From Natrinema sp. SYSU A 869 (GTDB lineage Archaea > Halobacteriota > Halobacteria > Halobacteriales > Natrialbaceae): a stretch of DNA of 64,000 nucleotides. The position numbers and the translations under genes were made by a program. Location: positions 1,178,001 to 1,242,000 of the forward strand of contig NZ_CP082249.1 in NCBI RefSeq assembly GCF_019879105.1, written 5' to 3'. Each line of letters starts with the position of its first letter. The stretch's first letter is position 1. Positions 8,210-16,859 of this stretch are shown piece by piece. The notes beneath the pieces were generated by a model that saw only the letters and a list, made by a program, of their open reading frames with translations, had not been told where the DNA came from and made no database searches.

Positions 8210-9277
8210 TCAGAGCGTGTAGTCGTACTCCCCGTCTTCGGTCGCGAGGAACGCCTCGAGCAGGTCGATCGTCGCCGCGATGTCGTCGACGTGGGCGGTC
8301 TCAGTCACGGTGTGGAGATACCGGGTCGGGACCGAAATCGCGCCGACGGGTTTCGCGCCCGAGGCCTGCTGGAACCCCGCTGTGTCAGTGCCGCCCGACG
8401 GCAGGATCTCGAGCTGGTGGTCGATCCCACCATCCTCGGCGAGCGACTGGAGGCGGCCGTGAAGCTTCGGGTTCGTGATGACGCTCGAGTCTTTGAGCTT
8501 GATCGCGGTCCCCTCGCCGAGTTCGGTGACGTGTTCGCCGGCGTCGAAGCCAGGGATGTCGTTGGCGACGGTGACGTCGAGGGCGAGTGCGAGGTCGGGG
8601 TCGATGTCGACGCCCAGCGTGCGAGCACCCCGCAATCCGACTTCCTCCTGGACGGTTGCACAGAAGTGAATTGTCACGTCGGGATCGGCCAGCCGGCGGG
8701 CCGCCTCGAGCATGGCGAACAGGCAGACTCGATCGTCCAGTGCCTTGCCGGTGATCGTCTCGCCGACGCGCTCGGTTGTCTGGGTCATCGTGACGAGGTC
8801 GCCGGGCGAGACGCGCTCCGCGAGATCCTCGTAGGGGAGGCCGGGATCGACGACGACGTCCTTGACCTCGGGTGTCTTCTCCCGTTCATCCTCGTCTAAC
8901 GTGTGGGGCGGCGGCGAACCAATGACCGCCGGAATATCCTCGTCTTCGGCGTGGATCGTCACGCGCTGGGCCTTCAGTACTCTCGCGTCCCAGCCGCCGA
9001 GCGCGTCGAGTTCGACGAACCCGTAGCCGTCCTCGTCTCCGCGGACGTGACGCACCATGAAGCCGATCTCGTCCATGTGGGCCGCGACGGCCACCGAGTA
9101 GTCGCTCTCGCCCTCGAGCGTCCCGACGACGTTGCCCATCGCATCGGTGCGCACGCGGTCGACGCTGTCCTCGAGGTCCTGGACGACGAGTTCGCGAACG
9201 CGATCTTCGTAGCCGGGAACGCCACTCATCTCCGTCAGTTCCGTCAGGAGATCCAGATCGAACGGAACGCTTGTCAT
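8210..9277 (-). CDS. M42-family metallo-aminopeptidase
   Basis: 355 residues, the usual length for this family of cytosolic dodecameric aminopeptidases (TET, deblocking/glutamyl aminopeptidase), long misannotated as endoglucanases. The di-zinc site motifs appear in order: AAHMDEIGFM, the bridging Asp region in LDDRV, the catalytic QEEVGLRGA, and ALDVTVAND, with the late His in RYLHTVTE. They trim peptides released by the proteasome. The ATG at 9277 gives MTSVPFDLDLL and a full N-terminus. The gene is alone. Confidence 0.94.
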   Translation of the reverse strand: MTSVPFDLDLLTELTEMSGVPGYEDRVRELVVQDLEDSVDRVRTDAMGNVVGTLEGESDYSVAVAAHMDEIGFMVRHVRGDEDGYGFVELDALGGWDARVLKAQRVTIHAEDEDIPAVIGSPPPHTLDEDEREKTPEVKDVVVDPGLPYEDLAERVSPGDLVTMTQTTERVGETITGKALDDRVCLFAMLEAARRLADPDVTIHFCATVQEEVGLRGARTLGVDIDPDLALALDVTVANDIPGFDAGEHVTELGEGTAIKLKDSSVITNPKLHGRLQSLAEDGGIDHQLEILPSGGTDTAGFQQASGAKPVGAISVPTRYLHTVTETAHVDDIAATIDLLEAFLATEDGEYDYTL

Positions 9278-9441
9278 GATCTCACGTGTGGCGCGACGAG
9301 GTATAAGCGCGTGGAAACGAGCGAAACACTGCCGTGAGCCGAGACGAGAGATTCGCTCCGAGAGGTTGAGTATATTATTGCGACGGACTCCATCGCCGTA
9401 ACCGCGGAGTATTAACGGATCCGTCTACTACACGTGTGTAT

Positions 9442-10611
9442 ATGAGTGACGTACGTGTCGCAGGCACAGGGCTAACGCCGTTCGGGAACAACCCCGAACG
9501 GACCGGCCGAGGGCTCTTTGCCGAAGCCAGTATTACGGCCTTCGAGGACAGCGGCGTTCCCCGGGACGACGTCGAGGCCGTCCTCTACGGGAACTTCATG
9601 GGTGAACTCTCCGAGCATCAGGGCCATCAGGGGCCGCTGATGGCCGAAGCAGCGGGGGTCCAGGCCCCCGCGACCCGCTATGAGTCCGCATGTGCCTCGA
9701 GTGGCACCGCGGTCCGAGAGGCGGTCAAACGGATTCGCAACGGCGAGAACGACGTGTTGCTCGCCGGCGGGGCAGAGCGGATGACCAACCTCGGCACCGC
9801 AGGCGCGACCGAAGCGCTCGCGATCGCCGCCGACGACCTCTGGGAGGTCCGCGCCGGCGTCACCTTCCCCGGCGCGTACGCGCTGATGGCACAGGCCTAC
9901 TTCGACGAGTTCGGCGGCGAACACGAGGATCTGGCCCACATCGCCGTCAAGAACCACGCGAACGCCCTCCCCAACGAGAAAGCCCAGTACCAGCGCGCGA
10001 TCGAGGTCTCGGATGTCCTCGAGGCCCCACCGGTCTCGGAACCGCTCGGTCTCTACGATGCCTGTCCGATCTCGGATGGCGCATCCGCGCTCGTGCTCAC
10101 GAGCGAGTCCTACGCCGAGGAACACGACCTCGAGGCCCCGGTCGCGATCACGGGCACCGGCCAAGGCGGGGACCGGATGGCGCTGCACGACCGCGACCAC
10201 CTCGCTCGCTCGCCCGCCGCACGCGAGGCCGGTGAGGAGGCCTACGCCGACGCCGGCGTCGACGCCGGTGACGTGGACTTCGCGGAGGTTCACGACTGCT
10301 TTACCATCGCCGAGGTGCTCGCGCTCGAGGCGCTCGATCTCGAGCCGATCGGTGAGGGAATCTCGGCGGCCCGCGACGGTCGGACGACCGCGGACGGCGA
10401 GATGCCGATCAATCTCTCGGGAGGGCTGAAAGCCAAGGGCCACCCGGTCGGCGCGACCGGCGCGTCCCAGATTGCCGAAGTCACCGACCTGCTGGCCGGT
10501 GAGCATCCCAACAGCGAACACGTCGACGGCGCGACGACCGGCGTCGCCCACAACGCGGGCGGCACGGTCGCGAGTGCGACCGTTCACGTTCTGGAGGTGG
10601 TGGAGGAATGA
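9442..10611 (+). CDS. Thiolase-family protein (acetyl-CoA acyltransferase, SCP2-type)
   Basis: 389 residues from the ATG at 9442. The acyl-accepting cysteine lies in ESACASSG (Cys84), and the C-terminal GLKAKGHPVGATGASQ contributes the active-site histidine. Its length and the HDCFTIAEVL motif place it with the archaeal SCP2-type thiolases that work with a DUF35 partner, rather than with classical bacterial thiolases. The stop overlaps the next start by four bases (ATGA), so translation with the DUF35 gene is probably coupled. It could catalyse acetoacetyl-CoA formation or beta-ketothiolysis; the direction is not determined. Confidence 0.92.
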   Translation: MSDVRVAGTGLTPFGNNPERTGRGLFAEASITAFEDSGVPRDDVEAVLYGNFMGELSEHQGHQGPLMAEAAGVQAPATRYESACASSGTAVREAVKRIRNGENDVLLAGGAERMTNLGTAGATEALAIAADDLWEVRAGVTFPGAYALMAQAYFDEFGGEHEDLAHIAVKNHANALPNEKAQYQRAIEVSDVLEAPPVSEPLGLYDACPISDGASALVLTSESYAEEHDLEAPVAITGTGQGGDRMALHDRDHLARSPAAREAGEEAYADAGVDAGDVDFAEVHDCFTIAEVLALEALDLEPIGEGISAARDGRTTADGEMPINLSGGLKAKGHPVGATGASQIAEVTDLLAGEHPNSEHVDGATTGVAHNAGGTVASATVHVLEVVEE

Positions 10612-11003
10612 GCGACTCCGAATCGAGCGTCACCGACGCCGGCTTCGACGAGTGGCTCGCGGCCGCCGAAAACAACGACGCCTACTACCTCGAGTGTGCC
10701 AACGGGCACGGCTCCCTGCCGCCGCGTCTGGTCTGTCCCGACTGTGGATCGACCGATCTCACGGAAGTCAAATTACCCGAAACCGGCGATATTCAGACGT
10801 TCACAGTCACGCACGTCCCGACGCCGGCCTTCGAGGAGGACGCACCCTATGCGACTGCCATTGTGGACTTCGGCCCCGTTCGCCTCACTGGGCAGGTCGT
10901 CGGTATCGATCTCGAAGACGTCGAAACCGGGCTCACCGTCGAACTCGAGATCACGGTTTCGGAGACGACAGGCGAGCGCGTGATCAGCCTCCGACCGGCG
11001 TAA
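10608..11003 (+). CDS. Zn-ribbon/OB-fold (DUF35) thiolase partner protein
   Basis: 131 residues: an N-terminal rubredoxin-like zinc ribbon (ECANGHGSLPPRLVCPDCG) followed by an OB-fold acyl-CoA-binding domain. Proteins of this family sit between archaeal thiolase and HMG-CoA synthase or pair with SCP2 thiolases and are needed for their CoA binding. The ATG overlaps the thiolase stop by four bases. The first cysteine pair is altered: CxxxH replaces CxxC ahead of the conserved CPDC. Confidence 0.9.
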   Translation: MSDSESSVTDAGFDEWLAAAENNDAYYLECANGHGSLPPRLVCPDCGSTDLTEVKLPETGDIQTFTVTHVPTPAFEEDAPYATAIVDFGPVRLTGQVVGIDLEDVETGLTVELEITVSETTGERVISLRPA

Positions 11004-11074
11004 CCCGTCCTATTTAGCCGCGACGATAGTGCATCGCTTTCTCACTCGATCGCGGAAGCCGTTTTCGGACTCGA

Positions 11075-12019
11075 CTACTCGCCGGAGCCGATCCCGGCCC
11101 GCGGAAGTTCCGCGCTCAGATATTCGACGAACTTGTCGGGGTGTTCGGCGTGGGGCAACTGCGTCGCGTAGTCGATGACGACCAGATCGAGGTCGGCCGC
11201 CTCGGCGAGGTCCCGGCCTTCTCGGAGCGGGACGAGTTCGGCGTCGCGACCCCAGACGAGCGTTGTCGGCGTCTCGAGGGCGGCCAGCTCTGTCGCGAGG
11301 TCGAAATCGGGGTCGAGGGTGCCCGCGGCGAAGGAGGCAGGGGCGTAGCGCGCGCCGGGCTGGTGGGCGCTGTCCCAGGCGTACGTGACTTCCTCAGCAC
11401 TGATCCGGTCGGAATCGTAGTAGCCGTCGCGATCGTAGAAGTACCGGATCGAGGGTTTGCTCGCGAGCAGGTTGTACAGCGTTGTGCCGACGACCGGCGT
11501 CCGGAGGAGGGTCCGGACCCACGGCCGCTCGTCGCTCGTCTCGTCGGTCGGGCAGATCAAGACGAGGCGTTCGAAGTCGGTCTCGTCGGCTGCATCGACG
11601 GCGAACGGGCCGGACAGCGAGGAGGCGACGACGATCGGCTCGTCGGTGACGTTGGCCGCGAAGTCGCGGATGAACTCGGCGTACAGCGTTGCGGAGTAGA
11701 CCAGCGGCGGCCGCTCCGAGCGGCCGAATCCGGGAAGATCGACTGCGTAGACGTGGTAGTCTTCGGCCAGTTGCTCGACGATCGGCTCGAACTCGTGGCT
11801 GCTCGCGCCCGTATAGATCCCGTGAAGGAGGAGCATGTCGGGATCGTTCGGATCGCCGGCGACGGTGTAGGTCGTCTCGATTCCCCGCCAGCGATACGTC
11901 CGCTCGATGCCGACCAATGGGCTCTCGAGGTCGCTCGCACGTCGCTTGAGGAGGCGGTTCCCGAGGACGGCACCACCGACGGTTCCGAGGGCGACACCGA
12001 GGACTGTTCGGGCTTTCAT
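11075..12019 (-). CDS. Alpha/beta hydrolase with N-terminal hydrophobic segment
   Basis: 314 residues. An N-terminal stretch VLGVALGTVGGAVLGNRLLK may anchor it in the membrane. The fold signatures are LLLHGIYTG (oxyanion region), VDLPGFGRSE after strand 4, the nucleophile elbow VVASSLSGPF (serine), the acid region LVWGRDAELVP and the late histidine in LPHAEHPDKF. The elbow is A-S-S-L-S rather than the common G-x-S-x-G. Substrate unknown. It is transcribed convergently with the DUF35 gene, separated by 71 bases. Confidence 0.87.
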   Translation of the reverse strand: MKARTVLGVALGTVGGAVLGNRLLKRRASDLESPLVGIERTYRWRGIETTYTVAGDPNDPDMLLLHGIYTGASSHEFEPIVEQLAEDYHVYAVDLPGFGRSERPPLVYSATLYAEFIRDFAANVTDEPIVVASSLSGPFAVDAADETDFERLVLICPTDETSDERPWVRTLLRTPVVGTTLYNLLASKPSIRYFYDRDGYYDSDRISAEEVTYAWDSAHQPGARYAPASFAAGTLDPDFDLATELAALETPTTLVWGRDAELVPLREGRDLAEAADLDLVVIDYATQLPHAEHPDKFVEYLSAELPRAGIGSGE

Positions 12020-12166
12020 AGAGGACCGTAAGCGGCCGATGGCCTTAGACTTCAGGTTCAGGGTCAGAACCTGCTAGAATCAATCCGTGGCACAGAACCG
12101 GTGGTCAGCGGCCGGACGTGAACGGGATGTGAACGCGAATTGTGCTCTTCTCCCTTGCTACTAGGT

Positions 12167-12215
12167 AAAGCGGGAGTTCATGTTGAGTCCCACGCTTTAG
12201 TGACGGGGGAGTTCA
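12167..12215. repeat. Possible relic of an IS200/IS605-type (TnpB) right end
   Basis: The stretch contains AAAGCGGGAGTTCA, then GTCCCACGCTTTAG, then GGGGGAGTTCA: a short inverted repeat (AAAGCG/CGCTTT) and a direct repeat of GGGAGTTCA. From memory, CCCACGCTTTAG palindromes are common at the 3' end of haloarchaeal IS1341/TnpB elements. No transposase remains next to it. Confidence 0.3.
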
Positions 12216-12449
12216 AGACGCAATCGTCTGCTCTGGTGGCGAGGATCCGCAAACGGACTCAATGATAGCAACCAGTAGAAGGCCGATCGCTCTTTCGTGT
12301 GCTTCTTTCCGGCGGTGAATGTGCGCCGGACGGACCGGTTGCGCGTCGTAGTCCTCGAAGCTGTCGGATGGAACACCCTCCTCTCGTTCGAGATACACGC
12401 GAACTTCGAACAGCAGCGCGTGGAGATTGATGAGCTCCTGTTCCTTCAT
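12213..12449 (-). CDS. UPF0058 family protein
   Basis: 78 residues beginning MKEQELINLHALLFEVRVYLE, the hallmark N-terminus of archaeal UPF0058. The family is small, helical and metal-binding, with no established function. The His-rich segment PAHIHRRKEAHERAI supports a metal site. An AT-rich tract just upstream (12450-12500) probably carries the promoter. Confidence 0.88.
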   Translation of the reverse strand: MKEQELINLHALLFEVRVYLEREEGVPSDSFEDYDAQPVRPAHIHRRKEAHERAIGLLLVAIIESVCGSSPPEQTIAS

Positions 12450-12651
12450 AGCTATTCCTTATGGATGTGGGCCGGATAGCTATTTTTGAGACTGCTTTTA
12501 AGTGTAATGATCTGGGTGACAGCCTCTTCTGTTGGTTCCGTTCCATTTCACATCAAATATTTTCGTAAAACGAGGGTGTCTCACCGAAAGTGTCGTCTCT
12601 GAGACGACCGAAAATCGCCACGAAGGATCGTCTCTGCTCCCCATCGGAACG

Positions 12652-13755
12652 TTACTCCGCGTTCGAACCATCGCCCGTCTCGAGGTTTTCGACGCAGGCC
12701 TCGACAGGTGCGAGCACGTCGCCGGCGATCGAGTAGGGGTCGGTCTCGCCTCGCCGCACCGCGTCGGCGAGCTCGTCGATCCCACCGCTCGAGGCGAGTT
12801 CCTCCTCGAGCAGGGAGTGGACGTCCTCGCGCAACAGGGCGCGGATCTCTTCGGCGTAGCGCTGTCGAACCTTCTCGGCAAGCGTGCCGGAGTCAACGAG
12901 GTACATACGATGGTTTGCGAGTTCGTCAATGAAGGTCTCGACGCCGGTTCCTTTGGTCGCGACCGTCTCGACGATGGGCGGGGTCCAGTCCGCCGCTTCG
13001 TCGTCCGCATTGTCTTTGTCGGCGGCGTCGCCTCGGCCGTCACCGCCGCTCATCGCGTCGGCACCGTGGTGGCCGCCGCTCCCGCCCGCGAGCCCGCTTT
13101 CCTCGCCGAGATGGACCATCTCTCGCAGTTCCTGAACCGTACGATCCGCGCCGTCGCGGTCGGCCTTGTTGACGACGAATACGTCGGCGATCTCGAGGAT
13201 ACCGGCTTTCAGCGTCTGGATGTCGTCGCCCGATCCCGGTGGGACGAGGACGGCGACGGTGTCAGCGGTTCGGACGATGTCGATCTCGTTTTGGCCGGCA
13301 CCGACGGTCTCGATGATGATCTTGTCCTTGCCGAAGGCGTCCATCGCTTTGACGGCGTCCGCCGTCGCCGTCGAGAGCCCGCCGAGGGTGCCGCGGGCGC
13401 TCATGGAGCGCACGAAGACGTCCATATCGCCCACGGTAGAGGCCATCCGGATCCGGTCCCCGAGGACGGCCCCGCCGCTAAAGGGCGAGGAGGGATCGAT
13501 CGCGATGATCCCGACCGTCTCGCCGCGGTCGCGGTACTCCTCGGCGAGTTTGTCGACCAGCGTGGACTTGCCCGCGCCCGGCGAGCCGGTAATGCCGATC
13601 ACGTCGGCGTTTCCCGTGTGCGCATAGAGCGCCGAGACGAGATCGCGATACCCCTGCGACCGGTTCTCGATCTTCGAGATGACCCGGGCGAGCGCGCGGT
13701 GTTCCCCTGCAAGCAGCGCCTCGAGCAGCGATTCGTCGTCGGGATCCATGGTCAT
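12652..13755 (-). CDS. meaB: Methylmalonyl-CoA mutase-associated GTPase MeaB
   Basis: 367 residues. A G3E-type P-loop GTPase that loads and protects adenosylcobalamin in methylmalonyl-CoA mutase. Visible motifs are Walker A GSPGAGKS, switch region DPSSPFSGGAVLGDR, the Walker B-like IIIETVGAGQNE, the guanine-specificity NKAD, and a C-terminal helical dimerisation arm. An Asp/Gly/Ser-rich insertion around residues 230-260 is a haloarchaeal extra. The start overlaps the stop of the upstream cobalamin-binding subunit gene by four bases, so the two are co-translated. Confidence 0.95.
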   Translation of the reverse strand: MTMDPDDESLLEALLAGEHRALARVISKIENRSQGYRDLVSALYAHTGNADVIGITGSPGAGKSTLVDKLAEEYRDRGETVGIIAIDPSSPFSGGAVLGDRIRMASTVGDMDVFVRSMSARGTLGGLSTATADAVKAMDAFGKDKIIIETVGAGQNEIDIVRTADTVAVLVPPGSGDDIQTLKAGILEIADVFVVNKADRDGADRTVQELREMVHLGEESGLAGGSGGHHGADAMSGGDGRGDAADKDNADDEAADWTPPIVETVATKGTGVETFIDELANHRMYLVDSGTLAEKVRQRYAEEIRALLREDVHSLLEEELASSGGIDELADAVRRGETDPYSIAGDVLAPVEACVENLETGDGSNAE

Positions 13756-14168
13756 CGCTGCGGCGCGTTCTCGCGAACGAAATCGATGGTCTCATCGATC
13801 GAGGTCCCGGGACCGAAGATCGCCGCGACGCCTTCCTCTTTAAGTCCGTCGCGGTCCTCCTCGGGGATGACGCCGCCGACGAGGACGAGCGTGTCGTCCG
13901 CGGCACCGTACTCCGCTAAGCCGTCCATGATCTTCGGGACGAGCGTGTCGTGAGCGCCCGAGAGAATAGAGATACCGAGCACGTCGACGTCTTCTTGCAC
14001 CGCGGCCTGAACGATTTCCTCTGGGGCTTTGTGCAGTCCGGAGTAGATGACCTCGAAGCCGGCATCCCGGAACGCGCGTGCAACGACGTGAGCGCCGCGA
14101 TCGTGGCCGTCGAGACCGACTTTGGCGACGAGACACCGAATCGACTCCGCGTCCTGTTCGCTACTCAT
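13752..14168 (-). CDS. mcmA2: Methylmalonyl-CoA mutase, cobalamin-binding small subunit
   Basis: 138 residues forming a B12-binding Rossmann domain. The base-off/His-on motif DGHDRGAHVV supplies the histidine ligand for cobalt, and the later SILSGAHD and GGVIPEED match the family. It needs a separate large catalytic subunit, which is not in this window. The ATG at 14168 begins MSSEQDAESIR; upstream sequence in frame is not conserved in type. The operon partner meaB follows with an ATGA overlap. Confidence 0.94.
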   Translation of the reverse strand: MSSEQDAESIRCLVAKVGLDGHDRGAHVVARAFRDAGFEVIYSGLHKAPEEIVQAAVQEDVDVLGISILSGAHDTLVPKIMDGLAEYGAADDTLVLVGGVIPEEDRDGLKEEGVAAIFGPGTSIDETIDFVRENAPQR

Positions 14169-14403
14169 ACTCACCCATACCCGAGCCGACTGTTTGACTT
14201 TAACGGAAAATGGTGGTAGTTGCAACAGCAGTGGCGAACCGTTCCGCCCCGATTCGAGCCGAGAGCGCTCGCTCCCGGCCCGCACCGATCGAATCACGTG
14301 ACTGTCATCTCTCAGCGAAACCGGTCCGAACCAAAGGCTAAAGAACGAAACGACCGAACATTCCGGTAATGACTATCGTTCGTCTATTGCGGAGGGATCT
14401 ATC

Positions 14404-15078
14404 GTGGGCGTTGAAATAAAGGAAACGCGGGTGACCGACGCCGAGTTCGAGGAGATGAAGGGATTCGTCTTCGAGTACCTCGCCGCCAGCGTCGAGAAGG
14501 AAGAGGAAGGCGGCCGCATGCGCTGGTACCCTTGGCACTCAGCCGAGTACCGGCACAATCACATCCTCAACGTCGTCGATCTCGCGACCGACATCGCCGA
14601 AGCGGAGGGTGCGGACGTCGACGTCACCCGCGTCGCCGCCCTCTTTCACGACGTCGCCAAACTCGAGACCGACCAGGAACTCCACGCCGAGGCCGGCGCT
14701 CGCGTCGCCCGCGAGTACCTCGAGTCCCGCGCCGAGTATCCCGAGTCGTTCATCCAGCAGGTGTGTCGCGCCATCGAACACCACTCCTATCAGGGCGATT
14801 TGACGGATCTCGCGCTTGAGGCCCAGTGTCTCATCGAGGCCGACCTGCTCGACAAGGTCGGCGCGAACGGCACCGCCCTGATGCTGTTGCGAATGGGCTA
14901 CGAGGCGCGCACGCACATGGACTGCGACGAGATGGTCGAGCGCGTCCTCGAACGGGGGTACGACGCTGCCTCGCGCGTCCAGAGCGAGACCGCCGAGGGC
15001 ATCGCCCACCAGCGCCTGAAACGCGTCAAGTGGTTCCGCGAGTGGCTCGAGGACGAAATCGCCGCGTTAGGCGAGTAA
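14404..15078 (+). CDS. HD-domain phosphohydrolase
   Basis: 224 residues. Metal-ligand residues of the HD superfamily are visible in order: RHNHILNVV (first His), LFHDVAKLE (the His-Asp pair), EHHSYQG (further His) and a late Asp in EADLLDK. Such proteins hydrolyse phosphate esters, often nucleotides. The GTG at 14404 is taken as start; an internal ATG at 14455 is possible but would trim an amphipathic N-terminal helix. There is no operon partner. Confidence 0.88.
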   Translation: MGVEIKETRVTDAEFEEMKGFVFEYLAASVEKEEEGGRMRWYPWHSAEYRHNHILNVVDLATDIAEAEGADVDVTRVAALFHDVAKLETDQELHAEAGARVAREYLESRAEYPESFIQQVCRAIEHHSYQGDLTDLALEAQCLIEADLLDKVGANGTALMLLRMGYEARTHMDCDEMVERVLERGYDAASRVQSETAEGIAHQRLKRVKWFREWLEDEIAALGE

Positions 15079-15122
15079 CCGTCGATCCGCGACCGGCCGC
15101 TCGGGCGGCGATAGCCAGCCGC

Positions 15123-15809
15123 TCAGACGATTCGTAGGGTTCCCAATAGGAGGAAGAGCAGCCCGAATCCCACGAGGACGACGGCGCTCAGTGCGGCGAC
15201 CACGGGCGCGACGGCGTCGACGCGCTTCCCCGCTGCGACCAGCGCTGCCGGATAGGCGACAATCCAGAGGGCGATCCCACCAAAGAACCCGACCAGCAGC
15301 GCCGGTGAGCCGGTCTGGACGACTAACGTCCCCTCGAGTGCCCCACCTACGGCCGGCGCGTAGGATAACACGTCGAGCGTCCCCGGCTCGAGCAGGCCGA
15401 CGCCGACGGTGAGCCAGAAGCCGATCTGGTATGGGTTGGTCAGGGAGAGGACGAACGTCTTCCGGAACCCCTTGGCAGCGGCCCGGCCGGCGTCGGTAAA
15501 CGACGTGGCGGCCCGTGCTTCACTGATCGCGCCGACCGCGAAGTACACCATCAGACACCCGCCAGCGAGGTAGAGCACCGGGCGGACGACTGGAACACTG
15601 TCGAGGACGGCGACGATACCGGCGAGCGTGAGCACGAAAAAGATCACGTCCGCGAGCATCGCGCCGAGACCGGCCCGGAAGCCGGCCGCCCAGCCGCGGA
15701 CCACGCTCTCCTCGGCGATGAGTGCGTTCATCGGCCCTGGCGGAGCCGCGAGGGCGAGTCCGAAGACGACGCCGGCCAGTGCAGTGACGACGAGAGAGGC
15801 CCCAAACAT
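15123..15809 (-). CDS. LysE-family amino acid exporter
   Basis: 228 residues with six predicted membrane segments. The family signature AAPPGPMNALIAEESVVRGW is at residues 20-40, and SLTNPYQIGFW lies in the middle. Members export basic amino acids, threonine or homoserine, and the substrate is not predictable here. The ATG at 15809 begins MFGASLVV; upstream frame is non-coding. The gene follows the broken zinc-finger gene on the same strand. Confidence 0.88.
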   Translation of the reverse strand: MFGASLVVTALAGVVFGLALAAPPGPMNALIAEESVVRGWAAGFRAGLGAMLADVIFFVLTLAGIVAVLDSVPVVRPVLYLAGGCLMVYFAVGAISEARAATSFTDAGRAAAKGFRKTFVLSLTNPYQIGFWLTVGVGLLEPGTLDVLSYAPAVGGALEGTLVVQTGSPALLVGFFGGIALWIVAYPAALVAAGKRVDAVAPVVAALSAVVLVGFGLLFLLLGTLRIV

Positions 15810-15907
15810 CAGTCTCGAGTGGACGAGCCGTCGTGAAAAGGACAGTGATCCGGTCGAAATGGGCGTTCGACGGACCCGATCACAGCCGGTTCGAGGGGCC
15901 AAGTGTG

Positions 15908-16090
15908 TCAGTCCGACTCCGTCGTTGGTCTCGTCTTGCCCTCGAGGATGCCGGGTGCGACCGAACATCCACAGGGCGTTGCGATCCGTTCGAGGGGACC
16001 GCGCATCGTCACCTGCTAGATCGGTCTCCCACAACGAGGGCAGTCGGGGAGCGACGCCCGTTCGCCGGTGTCGTCGGCCGAGTCGGTCAC
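15908..16090 (-). pseudogene. Small zinc-finger protein gene interrupted by an in-frame TAG
   Basis: From a GTG at 16090 the frame reads MTDSADDTGERASLPDCPRCGRPI, split by an amber codon at 16016-16018. It then continues without a shift to QVTMRGPLERIATPCGCSVAPGILEG and stops at 15908. The paired zinc knuckles CPRC and PCGC are typical of small haloarchaeal CPxCG proteins and lie on opposite sides of the stop, so the full 60-codon gene was once intact. The remaining 24-residue product would lack half the metal site. A sequencing error or a recent nonsense mutation are both possible; a nearby frameshift would not restore PCGC. Confidence 0.6.
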
Positions 16091-16267
16091 CGATCCCACC
16101 CCGGACTGGTGAGACGGGACGGCCGTTCGTTGACGGTCGCGTAGGCGCTCGAGCGCATCGGTCGAGTCAATCTGTCGGGCAATATAGTTTTACAGTCATC
16201 TTATTTTGACTTATATCTACTGAAAAGGCCGGGAAAATAGGGTGCAGTCAGGATCGTTCGACACTGA

Positions 16268-16857
16268 TCAGAGATCCATATCGGCAACACACGAGCGCAT
16301 CGGGTACGATTGTGTCCCGCCGCTCGAGCGGCGCGCAACCAGGGTCGCGACCGCGACGGTTCCGTCACCGTTTCCATCGCCGTCCCCGTTGCTCGTGCCC
16401 TCGTCAATTGGCCGTCGTCGTTCCTCGTAGGAGAGGATCGTCAGATCCAGACACGCCCGGAGCAGGTCGTTGGACCGATAGCGATAGCGGTCGCTCGAGG
16501 GACCGGCGACCGGATCGCTCGAGCGGAGGTGGTGTTCGTAGACTAACACGCCGCCGGGGGCCAGTGCCTCCTTGAGGGTCGGAAGGTGCTCGAGGGCGGC
16601 GAAGAAGCTCACGGTGATCACGTCGTAGCGCCGGTGGCCGACGTCGAAATCGGCCAGATCGGCGCGCAGCCAGTTCACGTCAACGCCTCGCTCGGCGGCC
16701 CGGGCGCGTGCCCGCTCGAGTCCGGCCTCGGCGATGTCGACCGCATCGACGTCGTACCCGTGCTCAGCCAGGAAGAGCGCGTTTCGACCGGTCCCAGTCG
16801 CGACGTCGAGCGCCCGCTCCTCGGGGAGCGTCGCGATTCGGTGCTCAAGTTCCGGAA
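16268..16857 (-). pseudogene. Class I SAM methyltransferase, 3' part, split by an IS630-type element
   Basis: This part encodes the motif I region ALDVATGTGRNALFLAEHGYD, the acidic-loop region VDAVDIAEAGLERA, and motif IV-VI sequence RYDVITVSFFAALEHL and LAPGGVLVYEH, as in TehB-like methyltransferases. The protein begins on the far side of the IS element (17915-17982). Joining the two parts with one copy of the TA target gives exactly 660 bases and a 219-residue protein reading ...DDP-I-PELEHR... across the joint. The IS therefore inactivated a previously intact gene. The C-terminus has a low-complexity GDGDGNGDG stretch. Confidence 0.85.
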
Positions 16858-16859
16858 TA

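Noticed and set aside
12532-13953. Long open frame on the plus strand opposite meaB and mcmA2
   Set aside because: GC-rich third positions keep antisense frames open; the minus strand holds clear family motifs.
16016-16018. Amber codon as a pyrrolysine site
   Set aside because: No pyl genes seen and haloarchaea of this type are not known to use pyrrolysine; a mutation is simpler.
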